Below, piece after piece: positions 32,882 through 43,137 of a stretch of 64,000 nucleotides of DNA. Positions within the stretch are counted from its first letter, which is position 1. Each line of letters begins with the position of its first letter. The position numbers and the translations under genes were made by a program. Below the pieces are notes generated by a model. It ran no database searches. It had not been told where the DNA came from and saw nothing but the letters and a program-made list of their open reading frames with translations. This DNA is from Tubulanus polymorphus (lineage: Eukaryota > Nemertea > Palaeonemertea > Tubulaniformes > Tubulanidae): assembly GCF_964204645.1 (NCBI RefSeq), contig NC_134026.1, positions 14,288,450 to 14,352,449 on the forward strand, in the 5' to 3' direction.

Positions 32882-33567
32882 TTAGATGGTGGTAGCGCCG
32901 ACGCGCGATTTAAAGGCGTCGACGGTTTCTGCTGAAACTTGATGATTGGCTAGATGGTTCCAATCGATAATTGTTCTCGGAAAGAAGGAATGTCTGAATT
33001 GCTCCGTTTGACAGAACTGGACCTGGAAACACTTAGAGTTGTTTGTGACGAAACTCTCAGTACGATTGTCGGTTTCAAAGTCTTTAAGGTGGCTTGCTAG
33101 CCTGACTCTGCGCCTATTTGGCCGGATTGGCTTTAAATACTGGTTGGCTGGCATAGCTGGTACTAACCCCTCAACCACCCTGTACGGAAAAGTCAAGCGG
33201 ATCTTCTTAGGGCGTTCCTCCAGGCTTGGTATACAGAGTCTGTTGAGCATCATGGTGATTACGCGACTTATAGTCCTGTGTAATGAAGCGCGCTGGCTGT
33301 TTTTGAATGCGTTCGAAACGGTCGATGTCCGACCTGAGGTGCGGGTCCCAAACCGACGCTCCGTACTCGAGTATTGGACGATCCAGCGCTAGGTAGGCAG
33401 TGCGCCTACTGTTTTCGGTACAAGTGGCGTAAGTTCCTTCTTAGGAAACCGAGTGTAGAGCTTGCTTTCTTGACGATACTGTATATGTGCTTGCCCCACC
33501 TCAGGTCTTCTGATAACAGGAGGTCAAGATATGGGCTCGACTGAACCTGTTTGAGAGCCACGTTATC
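32882..33567 (-). pseudogene. non-LTR RT C-terminal region
   Basis: Minus-strand frame 33253-32882 ends RVGATTI then stop. It contains FPYRVVEGLVPAM, RRVRLASHLKDFE and RHSFFPRTIIDWN, the typical end of CR1/L2/jockey-type polyproteins. The linking part (33254-33567) is frameshifted relative to the RT frame. Confidence 0.75.
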
Positions 33568-34947
33568 TTAGAAATAGAGGTACTGCGACTTTTCACGGAC
33601 GCGGATGATATAACACTTGCGTGCGTTAAATTTCACGCCCCATCGGAGGGCCCAATGTTCTAAATTCTCTAAATCCTGTTGGAGGGTTTTATGATCCTGG
33701 AAAGTTTTTATAGTTCGATAGAGCAGACAGTCGTCTGTGAACAGCCGCACTTGCGACCTAACAACGTCAGGGAGATCGTTAATGTGCACTAAAAATAAGA
33801 GCGGACCTAAGACAGTTCCTTGCGGAACTTCAGATCCGACATGCGCATCTTCAGACGATTCGCCGTCCCTAACGACTGTCATGGTACGATTACATAAAAA
33901 ATCGGACAACCAGTCAAGAAAATGACCACGGATACCATAATTCGTTAGCTTTGACAATAGTTTATTATGCAGAATGGTGTCGAATGCCTTACTGAAATCG
34001 AGTACCGCTATATCCACTTGGTTTCCAGAGTCATATGATGTGAGGAGGTCATGTGTGATGGTGAGTAGCTGCGATTCACAAGAATAACCACTACGAAAAC
34101 CGTGGTTCAAATCGGTCAAAATTGAATGATCCTCAAGGTGAGTACGTACGTGGCGGTAATCTATGTGCTCTAGTAACTTACAGCACACCGACGTGAGAGA
34201 TACCGGACGGTAATTTTCGGCAAGGTGTTTATCGCCCTTCTTGTAAATACTAGAGATGTTGGCGCGACGCCAGTCAGATGACAGGAGCCCAGTGTCCAAT
34301 GATCGCTGGAATATTCGTGTCAACATGGGTGAGATGTTATCGACACACATCTCTAATACCATGTTCGGAATACCATCCGGACCGCATGCTTTTGATGGAT
34401 TAATGTTCGTGAGCAGTTTCTTCACTCCAGTTTCGTCAACTATGATACCGCGGATATCTCGGTAATTATTCCCAGTTATACTTGTCGCATTTGGTGGTTG
34501 GTCATCAGAAGTTGAGAATACCGATTTAAACTGATTGAGGAGAATCCTAGCTTTACTTTTTCCATCGCAATGCAGTTTGCCATCTTCTTTTAGCGGTGAT
34601 ACGCCAACGTTGCCTCTGCGCCTAGACTTAATATACCTCCAGAATGGCTTAGTGTCTTTATTGTCCAGACCGGTTTGGATCGTATTATTGATATGATCCC
34701 ATTCTGCTTTACGTATCTCCCGTCTGCAGTCTTTCTGGAATTGACGATAGGTTTTCCAGTTTTTCCGTTTTTTAGCTTTCGCATAGAGACGCTTCTTACG
34801 ACGGAGAAGCTTCCTGATGGACCTGTTTACCCACGGTAGGGATTTTTTACCTCGACAGGTTTTAGACGGAATATGCCGGTCAACGCTCGCTTTTAAGATT
34901 ACTTTTGAAAAAGTCCCAGAATTCTTGAGGACCTCGGCCGCTTGCAT
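33568..34947 (-). pseudogene. non-LTR reverse transcriptase domain
   Basis: A 459-residue open frame. RT blocks in order: KACGPDGIPNMVL, SIYKKGDKHLAENYRPVSLT, LNHGFRSGYSCESQL, VLDFSKAFDTILHNKLL (first catalytic Asp), SEVPQGTVLGPLLF, and the catalytic centre as LFTDDCLLY. Most relatives have F-A-D-D; here it is F-T-D-D, leaving both Asp residues. The frame is open, so this domain decayed little, but it is separated by frameshifts from the endonuclease and C-terminal parts. Confidence 0.88.
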
Positions 34948-35480
34948 ACATTTGTTCGAGATTTGGAGTAATAACGCTTAGATTCGCTCGGAGCTTGTCC
35001 CAATTTGCTCGTGCAAACTGGTAATAACTTCTGCGTTTAGGCTTAACATAGTATGGTTTCGTATCAATGTCTGTAACCACCATATGGTGGTCTGATATAC
35101 CGGTATGGAGGTAGAAGCTTTCACTAGGTTTGGATCAGACGTGAAAACCAGATCAAGGAGATTTTCTTCTCTCGTGGGCTCACGATGCACCTGAGTTAGA
35201 TACGCTAACGTGGTGATATCTATAAGACGTTGTTGAGTTTCGCGATCTGGGCATGGGGCAATAGTAATGGCCGTGTCCCAGTCGATGTCCGGGCAAAAGT
35301 CACCAGCGAGTAAAATATGCTTTGGCTGAGGGCAGTTGGTAATCGGTCCCAGCATTTTTTCGAGATATAAAATACACCGATAATTATTTCACTGCTATTT
35401 TGAAGTTTTACTTAAGCCCAAACCGACTCACTATTTGACGATATATCAAGGAGTTCTTTCAAGATAAGCTGGTTGTTATT
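34880..35480 (-). pseudogene. non-LTR endonuclease C-terminal part
   Basis: The frame 35355-34978 contains HILLAGDFCPDIDW (the G-D-F-N-type motif, here with Cys), NLLDLVFTSDPNLV (the D-L-V-x-T-x motif) and then shifts into 35083-34880 (MVVTDIDTKPYY..., with YYQFARANWDKLRANL). These are APE-type endonuclease and linker residues. In the shifted frame the expected S-D-H motif is not seen intact. Confidence 0.75.
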
Positions 35481-36153
35481 AAGGAGAAAAAACGCCACCG
35501 CCTAGGATACTACGGTCATTGCGGTAGGGTATATAGTCTTCCGGAAATAGTTCGGCCGATTTGATGTCAGGACTTAGCCACGATTCGGTGCCAAAGACAA
35601 TGTCGGGTTTTATATAGTTTATAACTGCTGCAAATTCAGCACTCTTATTTCTGACACTCCGACAGTTTACGTTAAGAATTCGGAGGTTTCCTCTATCACG
35701 CGGTTGGTTATGTGCAGAGTTATGCGGTTCACGCGGTGGAGACCTTTGACTGTAGTGACGTTGAGAGGAATGAGCAGATCTACTAGATCTATTAGATCTT
35801 GCACCAGGGGTGCTAACTTTGAACGGACTAAACGATGAACTGAAGACTGAGTCGACTGACAAGTTCTGGTCATTTAGAGGCCAGTACGGATTTGAGTTGT
35901 TTAACTCGTACGACCTGAATGTAAAGCTCCCGCAGTTTACACTGTCGCATCTGAGACGTATCCATGACACAGTTGAGCAGTTCAAGAGATCATAGTCTTT
36001 GGTACAATGTTCTACACATGACGCATGGATCCAAATATCGCAGTTGTCGCGCGCAACGCCTCGTTCTTCCCATTTTACCGGGTCGTTGCAATAGCCACAT
36101 GGGTATATGCTGCGGTTTGGTTGGCCAGGATTGAATTCGATGTCACCTGACAT
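35479..36153 (-). pseudogene. non-LTR PHD finger and endonuclease N-terminus
   Basis: 225-codon frame. Residues 2-10 (SGDIEFNPG) are a 2A-like motif. Residues 16-62 form a PHD-type finger (CGYCNDPVKW...CDIWIHASC...W.RLRCDSVNC). A Ser/Arg-rich linker follows (about 115-155). The endonuclease starts at NLRILNVNCRSVRNK and includes PDIVFGTESWL. It breaks at the GGGVF block by frameshift. PHD fingers occur in several CR1-like elements. The Met shown as first residue need not be the real start, since the 2A context suggests translation through from 36143-36466 or upstream. Confidence 0.78.
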
Positions 36154-36466
36154 GAGGAGTATTAGTATATCTCAATGAATTGAAGGGTTTGGTCGACTTA
36201 TGAGGCCTTGTGCGGTTCACAGGGGATGACTGGCTCATTAAGTTACTTGATGAGCAGTAGGACGGTTCAATTATGTCTGTTGACATCTCATAATTATAAC
36301 GGTAATATAAAGTCACAAGGAGTAGAAGTAAACAAACACCAGGCATTCTTGTCGCCGCCATTTTGATGGTCGCCGCATCTTGAATTCTAACGGGGTGGTA
36401 TATTGGGGCCAGAAAACCAGCCAGACCAGGTGTTTTTAGCAAGCCATAGCGATTATGACACTTCAA
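36143..36466 (-). pseudogene. non-LTR 5' leader frame
   Basis: Contains MPGVCLLLLLVTLYYRYN, a signal-peptide-like hydrophobic run, before the 2A-like motif of the next frame, which overlaps by 11 bases in another frame. It may be the N-terminus of the polyprotein put out of phase by a small indel. Confidence is low because the segment is short. Confidence 0.4.
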
Positions 36467-36620
36467 ACAGAATAACTAAGCATTGTTCTTCAGTCTATGA
36501 TAATAACTGTCTTCGAAAGGCTTGTAGAACGGTGAAAAAGCAGCTACGAAAAAAGCGATTAGCAGCTACGAAAAAAAGCCGCCATTACGAACAGCGCCCT
36601 GTCTCTCCCGAACGTAATTC

Positions 36621-36764
36621 TAGTAGCCATCCGCGACTCAACGACCTTGATTTAAACTTGATCAATTCAAATCCGTTTATTGACGCTTTTGGTTACATGA
36701 ACTGATCAGCAATATACTTAAATGAAATAACCGGAATAACAAGAAATCAAAAATATTAAAGAGG
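36621..36764 (+). repeat. repeat A, copy 2, last segment
   Basis: Matches 5940-6090 (CGCGACTCAACGACCTTGA, ATGAAAT.ACCGGAATAACAA, AAATATTAAAGAGG). It ends exactly where the palindrome beginning AGT starts at 36765. A plus-strand frame ending here (36403-36705) is not preserved in copy 1. Confidence 0.7.
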
Positions 36765-37033
36765 AGTAAAAGGGATAATAGGGGTTCAGGCCAAAGGTCG
36801 AAAGGTCTAGCTCATACAAAATGAAAAAAATGAAAATAATAACAATTTCTACTTTAATTACTCGCGAAACTCATAAAAAATGAAAAATAATTCTCGCACA
36901 CTCGAATTTATTTTTGATTTTAAATGAGTTTCACTCCTAATTCAAATAGAAATTATTATTATTTTCATATTTTTCATTTTTTACTCACTCTCCCTTTCAA
37001 CCTTTAACCTGAACCCATATTATCCCTATTACT
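36765..37033. repeat. Polinton-tip palindrome, copy 3
   Basis: A 269-base inverted repeat. AGTAAAAGGGATAATAGGGG...TTCAGGCCAAAGG at the left pairs with CCTTTAACCTGAACCC...TATTATCCCTATTACT at the right. The arms are about 120 bases with a short centre near 36905. Both ends read AGT outward-in, as in Polinton termini. It is adjacent to repeat A on one side and the zinc-finger leader on the other. Confidence 0.8.
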
Positions 37034-37268
37034 CTTAAAATATTCATATACATGAATAAAATATAAATGAATAACATATATAAGTAATTGGGGTTTCAGA
37101 TCAGAGGACGGAGGACGAGCTCTTATAGAATAGATAAATAGATATATTTTAAACATATTTCAATATTTATATTTGTATGAGTTAGATTTTTAAACATTAC
37201 AAGTGTTAGTAAAGTGTGATCAAAATAATTCATATATATATATATATATTTTAAAATTTAGTATTAAA
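37034..37268 (+). promoter_or_regulatory. leader of the zinc-finger gene, shared with 43968-44254 and 12640-12766
   Basis: Contains GGACGGAGGACGAGCTC, then the ~90-base block (TTTAAACATATTTCAATATT, GTTAGATTTTTAAACATTA) and AGTGTTAGTAAAGTGTGAT before a short (TA)n and the ATG. The inverted copy lies upstream of the minus-strand zinc-finger gene at 43967, so it is part of a long inverted repeat (36765-37540 versus 43720-44500). Confidence 0.55.
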
Positions 37269-37574
37269 ATGGAAGCAAATAAGTACTACTGTTCAACATG
37301 TAATATCAATATAGATAAATCTCAAAAAGCAAGACACAATAAAACTAAAACGCATTTAGAAAATAAATTAAAGTTAAAATATGAAGATGATATATTAGAA
37401 ACTAAATTAGATGAATTAAAGGATGAAAAAGAAACATATAAATGTGATACATGTAATCAATCATTCAGTGATAAAAGATATTATAATGAATATTTAAAAT
37501 CTAAAAGTCATATTAGAAATATGAATAATGATATTTTAGGTGAAGATTATTTTGATAATGATAAGAAACATTAG
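37269..37574 (+). CDS. Polinton two-zinc-finger protein, intact frame
   Basis: 101 residues starting MEANKYYCSTC. Finger 1 (residues 7-25, C-x2-C...H-x5-H), a Lys/Glu-rich helix (about 30-52), then finger 2 (CDTCNQSFSDKRYYN...H) and an acidic tail (ILGEDYFDNDKKH). U1-like C2H2 fingers suggest nucleic-acid binding. It precedes the polymerase in every copy, so a role in replication or its control is plausible but unproven. Upstream in-frame codons exist to 37203, but ATG 37269 matches the start used by all other copies. Confidence 0.75.
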   Translation: MEANKYYCSTCNINIDKSQKARHNKTKTHLENKLKLKYEDDILETKLDELKDEKETYKCDTCNQSFSDKRYYNEYLKSKSHIRNMNNDILGEDYFDNDKKH

Positions 37575-37619
37575 ATAATTAAAAGAATAAGAAATAAATT
37601 AAACAATAAAATACCATAC

Positions 37620-38911
37620 ATGGAAGATGTAAGAAATTATATTAATTCATTAGATAATAAAACAGATATAGAAATAACCGAAGCATTTAAAAGTGATATT
37701 GGTCCAGCAGCTATTGAGTTTAAATTTCATTAAGGAAAAACATTAGAAGAAAATAAAAAACATTTAGAAAATATGAAAAATATTATAAAAATAATAACTG
37801 ATGTTGAATATCCTAAAATAAGTATTTCATCAAAAGTTAAATTTATAAAATCTGAAGATAAACCAATATATAATATAAATTCTCATTCACAACATATAAT
37901 ATCTAAACAACATATAGATGAAAAATTAGATAAATGTTATAATGAAGTAAAAACTAAAATAGAAGAGAAATAATTTGAAGGATCTGGTTTAATATTTGTT
38001 GAAATAATATTAATAACTTTACATGTTTATAACACAAAATAAAATAAGTTAACTAAATCAAAACCAATTGAAAATAATTTATCATATTATAAAGATGATA
38101 GTATAAATGGAACAAGTTATATTAAACTACCATTTAAAACTAATGCTGTAATAAATGTACAAAATTTTGATGATAAATGTTTTCTATGGGCAATTAATTA
38201 TAAGTTATATATATAATTATAAGTTGCTTACACCCAGTTGAAGTTTATAATAAACATACTTATTGATTAACAAATTATAATAATTTTGAAAATAATTATA
38301 AGATAGACAGTTATCCTGTTAGAATTAAACAAATACCAAAAATAGAAAGAGATAATAATCTAAGAATAAATGTATTTGATTTAATCAAATTACCAAATAC
38401 AAAAGGTGATAAAATTGAACATTATCAAAAGATTATGATTCAAATGGTGTTATAGATATACTTACTATATTATGAAAATCATTATATGTGGATTAAACAA
38501 TTAGATTTATTCTTTAGAACAGAAAGTGATCACCATAATAAAATATATCTATGTAGAAAATGTTTACATAAATTCAGTAATGAAAGTACCTTATCAAATC
38601 ATAAACAATTATGTGAAAATCATGATTATTGTAAATTAGTTTTACCAAATGAAAAAGATAAAATATTAGAATTCAAAAATATGATTACAAAAATAAAGTA
38701 CCATTTGTTATATATGGAGATTTTGAATCATTAAATAAAGAAATAACTGATCAAGATAGAAAAGAAATATATTATAAAAGAAGGAAATTAAATTCTAATG
38801 AAAATGATTTTTCAGATGAACCACCAAAAACAAATACAATTAAAAAGATTCATCAATCAGCTGCAGCTTTCGGGTTATATATAAAATCTGATTATCCAGA
38901 ACTTATTCAAT
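37620..38911 (+). pseudogene. Polinton polymerase B N-terminus through Exo I
   Basis: Starts MEDVRNYINSLD. In order: AAIEFKF, PYNIN-type block KSEDKPIYNINSHSQ, SYIKLPFKTNAVINVQN, FDLIKLPNTKG, YMWIKQLDLFF, a C2H2 finger (CRKCLHKFSNESTLSNHKQLC, 38565-38610), then Exo I as FVIYGDFESL (38701-38740, after a frameshift) and an AAAFGLYIKSD block. It is cut at about 38911. Five or more stops and shifts. The polymerase half of the gene is on a separate fragment at 44475. Confidence 0.8.
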
Positions 38912-39043
38912 AAAAGATTACAATACTACAGAAGATATTAAAACTGATATTATTCAACATGACATACTTAAAACTGATAATGATAATAAATCCCATGAAA
39001 ACGCTACATTAGCTATAACTTGTAGAGGAATTGTAATAGAATG
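38912..39043 (+). pseudogene. 3' tail of an unidentified Polinton gene
   Basis: A frame ending KSHENATLAITCRGIVIE then stop at 39043, joined to the polymerase fragment without homology. It is followed by 38 bases and the ATG at 39082, so it was probably the gene upstream of the virion gene in the original element. Confidence 0.4.
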
Positions 39044-39081
39044 AATATTATATTTTAAATTTTAATTTTTTTATTTCATAA

Positions 39082-39858
39082 ATGGAAGTAGAAAAGATTG
39101 AAATGGATCATTTAGATGAGCCTGTTATAAGTGATGAACAACCACCTGATTTTAGTGAAACAAGTTTTAGCAATGATAATAAAACAGCATATAATAATAA
39201 TTTAAATAATGATGAAGATGATGATTTTGATGATGATAAAATTGATATCGTATCACTAAAAATATTAAATGAAATGAAAATTAGAGTAACAGGTGCAGTT
39301 GTAAACGAAATATTACCAAAAGTTGTAATAGGTAAAGTTGGTTCAGAAGAAATTGTAAAACAAATTATAAATGATGACCCATTTTTCATGGATAATTTAG
39401 AATTTAAAAATGATGCGTGGTATTATAATCTTGAATTAAATGGTGAAAATGTAAAATTAAAATTATCTAAAATGTTAGCAAGATCTACAATTAAACGTTC
39501 AAAAGGTGGTAGAGAATTTCTCAGAATTATATGGAATGGACTCGATAGAATAAATGAAGAAGAACCAATTCCTTAATTTGATATTAACAAATATTCACCA
39601 TTTAAAAATCCAAATCCAAATCCTACTTATGATCCAGAAATGGAAGAGTATGGAGATCGATTAGATAAATTAAGGTCTTCAACACCCGAAACATCGAGAA
39701 GAGATATTCAACAAATTGATAATGATTCAAGTCAATTACAATTAGTAAAACATTTTGATAACATGTTAGATACAGTTCATTCATTTGAAGAAGAGATGAA
39801 TAGTGTTTTAGATACACCCGGTGCTGAAACTGGAATAAATCGAATACAACTGGAATAA
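39082..39858 (+). pseudogene. acidic Polinton virion-region protein (upstream of capsid)
   Basis: Starts MEVEKIEMDHLDEP. Residues 1-55 are acidic (DEDDDFDDDK). A globular part follows (KILNEMKIRVTGAVVNE, WYYNLELNGENVKLKLSKML, KGGREFLRIIWNG), with a TAA at 39574, then in the same frame a Pro/Asn stretch and a charged helix up to 39858. The frame is broken by a 20-base tandem duplication (39828-39847 = 39848-39867), after which it continues as 39868-40290. Function unknown; the capsid context suggests a structural or scaffold protein. Confidence 0.6.
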
Positions 39859-39867
39859 ATCGAATAC

Positions 39868-40300
39868 AATCATTACTAGAAAAAGGATTATTTGATTTAA
39901 CTGGTGATGAATTAGAAGCATTTCCTGAACAAGCACGTAGAGAAATTAAAGGTATGCAAGAATCAGCTGATAAAATTGCGCATGAAAAAAGTAAAAGCGA
40001 TATTAAAATTAGAACTTTAGAAAAAGAATTAACTGATAAAAATAAAGAAATAGAACAATTAAAGTCTGATTTAGATCATCGAGTAATTGATGAAATAGAA
40101 TATAGGCAAAAAGAATTACGTTTAGAAAAAGAAAAAGATGATTTAGAATATAATATAGAATTACAAAAAGAAGAAATACGTTTTATATTGAAATCTGCTG
40201 GGAATATTCTTAACTTTGCTGCTGAACATATTATTTTATTTTTAATTACAGTTGTAAGTGCAATTATTTTTGGGTTAGTGTTAGTTTATGTTCCAAATAG
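39868..40300 (+). pseudogene. coiled-coil and membrane segment fused to the capsid protein
   Basis: Continues the previous gene after the 20-base duplication. It has DLTGDELEAFPEQARREIK, a long charged coiled coil (KSKSDIKIRTLEKELTDKNK...), and one strong membrane segment near 40220-40290 (IILFLITVVSAIIFGLVLVYV). It then runs without a stop into capsid sequence (from about 40297), which lacks its own N-terminus. The join is probably a deletion that fused two virion genes. Confidence 0.6.
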
Positions 40301-41318
40301 TATTTATTTATCAGCCGATATAAAAGTAACCGGTAATAATAATAATTATGTTGTTGATGTTGAAAGATATTTGATTAAAAAATTAACTAAAAAGATCGGT
40401 CCAGAAACAGTTTTCTCATTAGATGATTATAATTTATTTATGCATTATAAAGATTTATGGTTAACTAAAGAAAATATAAATAATATGATATTTCAAGGCA
40501 TCCAATCAGAAAACCAAAATAAATTAAGATCAGAAGCACATAATGCAATATTAACTAATGCTATAGATAAATTGATAAAAAGTATATATGGAAGCAAATA
40601 TAAAATTCCATTAGACTTTGAATTGATAAATAATAATGCGCCTTTATATATATACGCAATTCAAGAAGATATTATATTCGAAATAACATTTGCTCCTGTA
40701 AATGAAATTGTAATATCTAGCGTTAATAAAGATATGGGTTATAAATTATCGAAGATATGTTTAGAATATGATACAGTAACTGATGAAAATATTTCAAGTA
40801 TAATTCAAACTCAATACAATCAAGGATTTTCATTATTATATGATTATATTGATAAATTTAAAACTGTAACTATTAATGCAAGTGATGAAATTATTAATGA
40901 GAATATTAACTTCCCAAGAAGATCTATTAATCAAGGTATATTAATATTTTTTACCATTGCAACATATACTAATGGTTCAATAAATGTTGATAATTATTAC
41001 AATCCTGAAATAACAAAAGTAGAAATAACTATCGAAGGAATAGCAAATAAAATATTTTGTCAAGGAATGAGAATGATAGATCAATGGCCAAAAATTAGAA
41101 AACATTTTATGAATGAAAAAGTAAAATCATCTGAAAATTGTAATATTAATCAAATTGATTATTATACCGGTAATAAATATGCATTATGGTTAGATTTTAG
41201 AACAACAGAGGATAATTCATTACATGGTTCTGGAAAAAAAATACAGAACACTAAAGATGGAATACAATTATTCATGACAAAGAATAAAGGAATCAAAAAT
41301 TTTAAAATGCACATTTAT
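40297..41318 (+). pseudogene. Polinton double jelly-roll major capsid protein, ends truncated
   Basis: About 340 residues in one open frame (inside 39954-41366). It matches the Polinton/adintovirus hexon-like capsid in order: SIYLSADIKVTG, SLDDYNLFMHYKDLWLTKE, FQGIQSENQNKLRS, KIPLDFELINNNAPLY, YKLSKICLEYDTVTD, NFPRRSINQGILIFF, YYNPEITKVEITIEG, YALWLDFRTTEDNSLHGSG and NTKDGIQL. It would form trimeric capsomers of an icosahedral particle. The first tens of residues are replaced by the membrane segment, and the last residues after MHIYIIS are replaced at 41319 by antisense sequence of the neighbouring gene. Confidence 0.85.
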
Positions 41319-41689
41319 ATTATATCCATTAATAATAATTTAGATTTAGTTTCAATGACTTTATGATTTGATTTATTTTCTGGTATAATAGGTTTATTAT
41401 CATTGGAATCATCTTTATCATCAGATTTGAATTTTGATTTATATATTACACCAGAGAATATAATAATTGTGATTAACCCAATTGTAATATATAAGTAATT
41501 ATTTCGTCCACTATTAGAAGAATCAGATGGATTATTATTTGAATCAATATCAGATAATTTCTGTGATTCATTTATATCAGTTAATTTCTTTTTCTTAGCT
41601 TTTTTTAATTCTGCAGATCTTTTACCTAATTCTCTGGCCCATTTAATTTGTTTCTCTGCTCTAAATTTTTTCTTAACATCATCACTCAT
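41315..41689 (-). pseudogene. small basic single-pass membrane protein
   Basis: 125-codon open frame from ATG at 41689. The N-terminus is very basic (KIKWARELGKRSAELKKAKKKK-like, residues 14-36), then a Ser/Asn-rich stretch, one membrane segment (YLYITIGLITIIIFSGVIY, about 70-88) and an acidic tail. Homologues are at 48481-48827 and 55677-55880. The ATG lies inside the end of the upstream gene (8-base overlap ATGAGTGA), conserved in other copies. Its 3' end is joined to the capsid fragment at 41315-41319. Function unknown. The basic head and membrane anchor would suit a virion or membrane-associated protein. Confidence 0.6.
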
Positions 41690-42092
41690 TTATTTTAGTT
41701 GTTTTTTGTTTTGGTTCATTTTCTGTTTCACCGTTTGGTTGTAGTACAGCGTCATCTGTTTCGTTCTTACCTGATTTATATTCCATAGGCTTGATATTCG
41801 AAAATGTTATGACGCCAGTAGAAATTAATGTCATGACCGATCCTAATTGAAATGAAGCATAACCAACCCATTTTTGTAATTCAGTCATAACTAAGTAGTC
41901 ATTTTTCAAATCACTATATAATTTATTTTCATCATCAATTGGTATAAACCGGTTACATAACTTAGAATAACATTTGACAATACCATCTGAAATAGAATCA
42001 TTTATTCTAGCTAATCTAGCTTCTTCATAAATCTTAAAATATTTTATTACTTTATCGGGTTTTATCGGCATTATTCTTACTCGATTTCTTTG
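41682..42092 (-). pseudogene. MSKKS-family Polinton protein, internally deleted
   Basis: Starts MSKKSSKNNA at 42092, then jumps with a frameshift to PDKVIKYFKIYEEARLARIN, so about 75 codons of the middle are missing compared with 47931-48488. The C-terminal half is intact (CYSKLCNRFIPIDDEN, LQKWVGYASFQLGSVMTLISTGVITFSN). The hydrophobic end of that half may be membrane-associated. The upstream 42093-42360 is AT-rich intergenic sequence. Confidence 0.6.
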
Positions 42093-42360
42093 ACATTTAT
42101 ATTAGAGGAAAAAGCTAAAAAAATATTATAAGTATTATAAAATGATGCCAGTATCTCTTTAGGATAATACTAGCTTAGTTCAGTTAAATATTTTAGTATT
42201 AGTTATTGTTTTTTTAGTATTTTTTATTTGTGATATAAAGTATTCTCTTTTGAAAAGAAATAATAGATTTAAAAAAAATTAAAATAGAAATAATGGATAG
42301 TTGAAGTTATTGTTGAAGTTATTGTTTTTTTATTATATTTTATTTGAGATATATTAATCT

Positions 42361-43119
42361 TTAACCACTTATTAAAGACTCAACGTATTGTTCATTATTT
42401 GGATTATTGTTCCATAATTCAATGAATTTCTTTGCTTTTGTTAACTGTTCTAAATATAACTTTAAATCTAGTGTATTAAATTTTATTTTTATTTTCTTTC
42501 TTTTCAAGAGGTCTTAAATTTTTCCAATTCCAAATAAGTTTTTTATTGTATTCATCATTCATGTTAAATTTAGATATCGGTAACGTATGATCAATATGAA
42601 AATAATCTCCATAAATATCTATATTCATTTTATCATCGAATTGATATATAATCCATGATTTGAGAAGTACATCTGAACAGTCTAGCAAATTAGATAGTGT
42701 AACTGAGTGTTTATCTTTACTGAATAAATGTGTTAATCTAGAACTTAAACATTGTTTCACTTTAAAATTAAAATCTGTTTTATATCTTTCTTTTTGATAC
42801 TTTTTCTTATAATCATTATAATATTCTCTATTATTATCCCTCCATTCTCTCATATATTCTGGGTGATTTTCTCTCCATTGTTTATTATGAGCTTTCCACT
42901 TTTCACTATCATCTATATAATAATCTGGATTATTTGATAGAATTTTTTACAATTTTGTTTATTACAAGTTTTGCAATTATAACTTTTGCTATCTTTAGAA
43001 TATTTATCTTTATTAAATTCTGCTAATGATTTATTTATTTTACACTTAGAACATGTCTTCTGATATATATTTATAACACTATTTGTAATATTAATAGTTT
43101 GTGATTGTTCTGGCCCCAT
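42361..43119 (-). pseudogene. Polinton HNH endonuclease
   Basis: Starts MGPEQSQTINITN at 43119. A zinc-ribbon-like pair CSKCKINKSLAEF...CKTC (43060-42970) leads, after a frameshift near 42910, to REYYNDYKKKYQ and the HNH core (YFHIDHTLPISKFN, then NKKLIWNWKNLRPLEKKEN). It ends QYVESLISG after a second shift near 42480. The His-Asp-His and Asn residues look intact. Relatives are at 46600-47251 and 54345-54719. HNH proteins of this type cut DNA; here possibly for recombination or as a homing nuclease. Confidence 0.75.
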
Positions 43120-43137
43120 TTATATTACATATTTTTA

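Larger units (their letters stand above)
32830..36480 (-). mobile_element. CR1/L2-like non-LTR retrotransposon inserted in repeat A
   Basis: A 3.6-kb minus-strand element lies between repeat A segments that are adjacent in copy 1 (about 5935). From its 5' end (36480) it holds a short leader frame, a 2A-like motif, a PHD-type finger, an AP-type endonuclease, a reverse transcriptase, and the usual C-terminal block near 32990 (FFPRTIIDWNHL). The clade is inferred from this domain order. Frameshifts are described under the parts. I could not see a clear terminal tail or target duplication. Confidence 0.8.

Noticed and set aside
36403-36705. 100-codon plus-strand frame as a host exon
   Set aside because: Its 3' part is repeat A sequence, not open in copy 1, and its 5' part overlaps the antisense 5' end of the non-LTR element.
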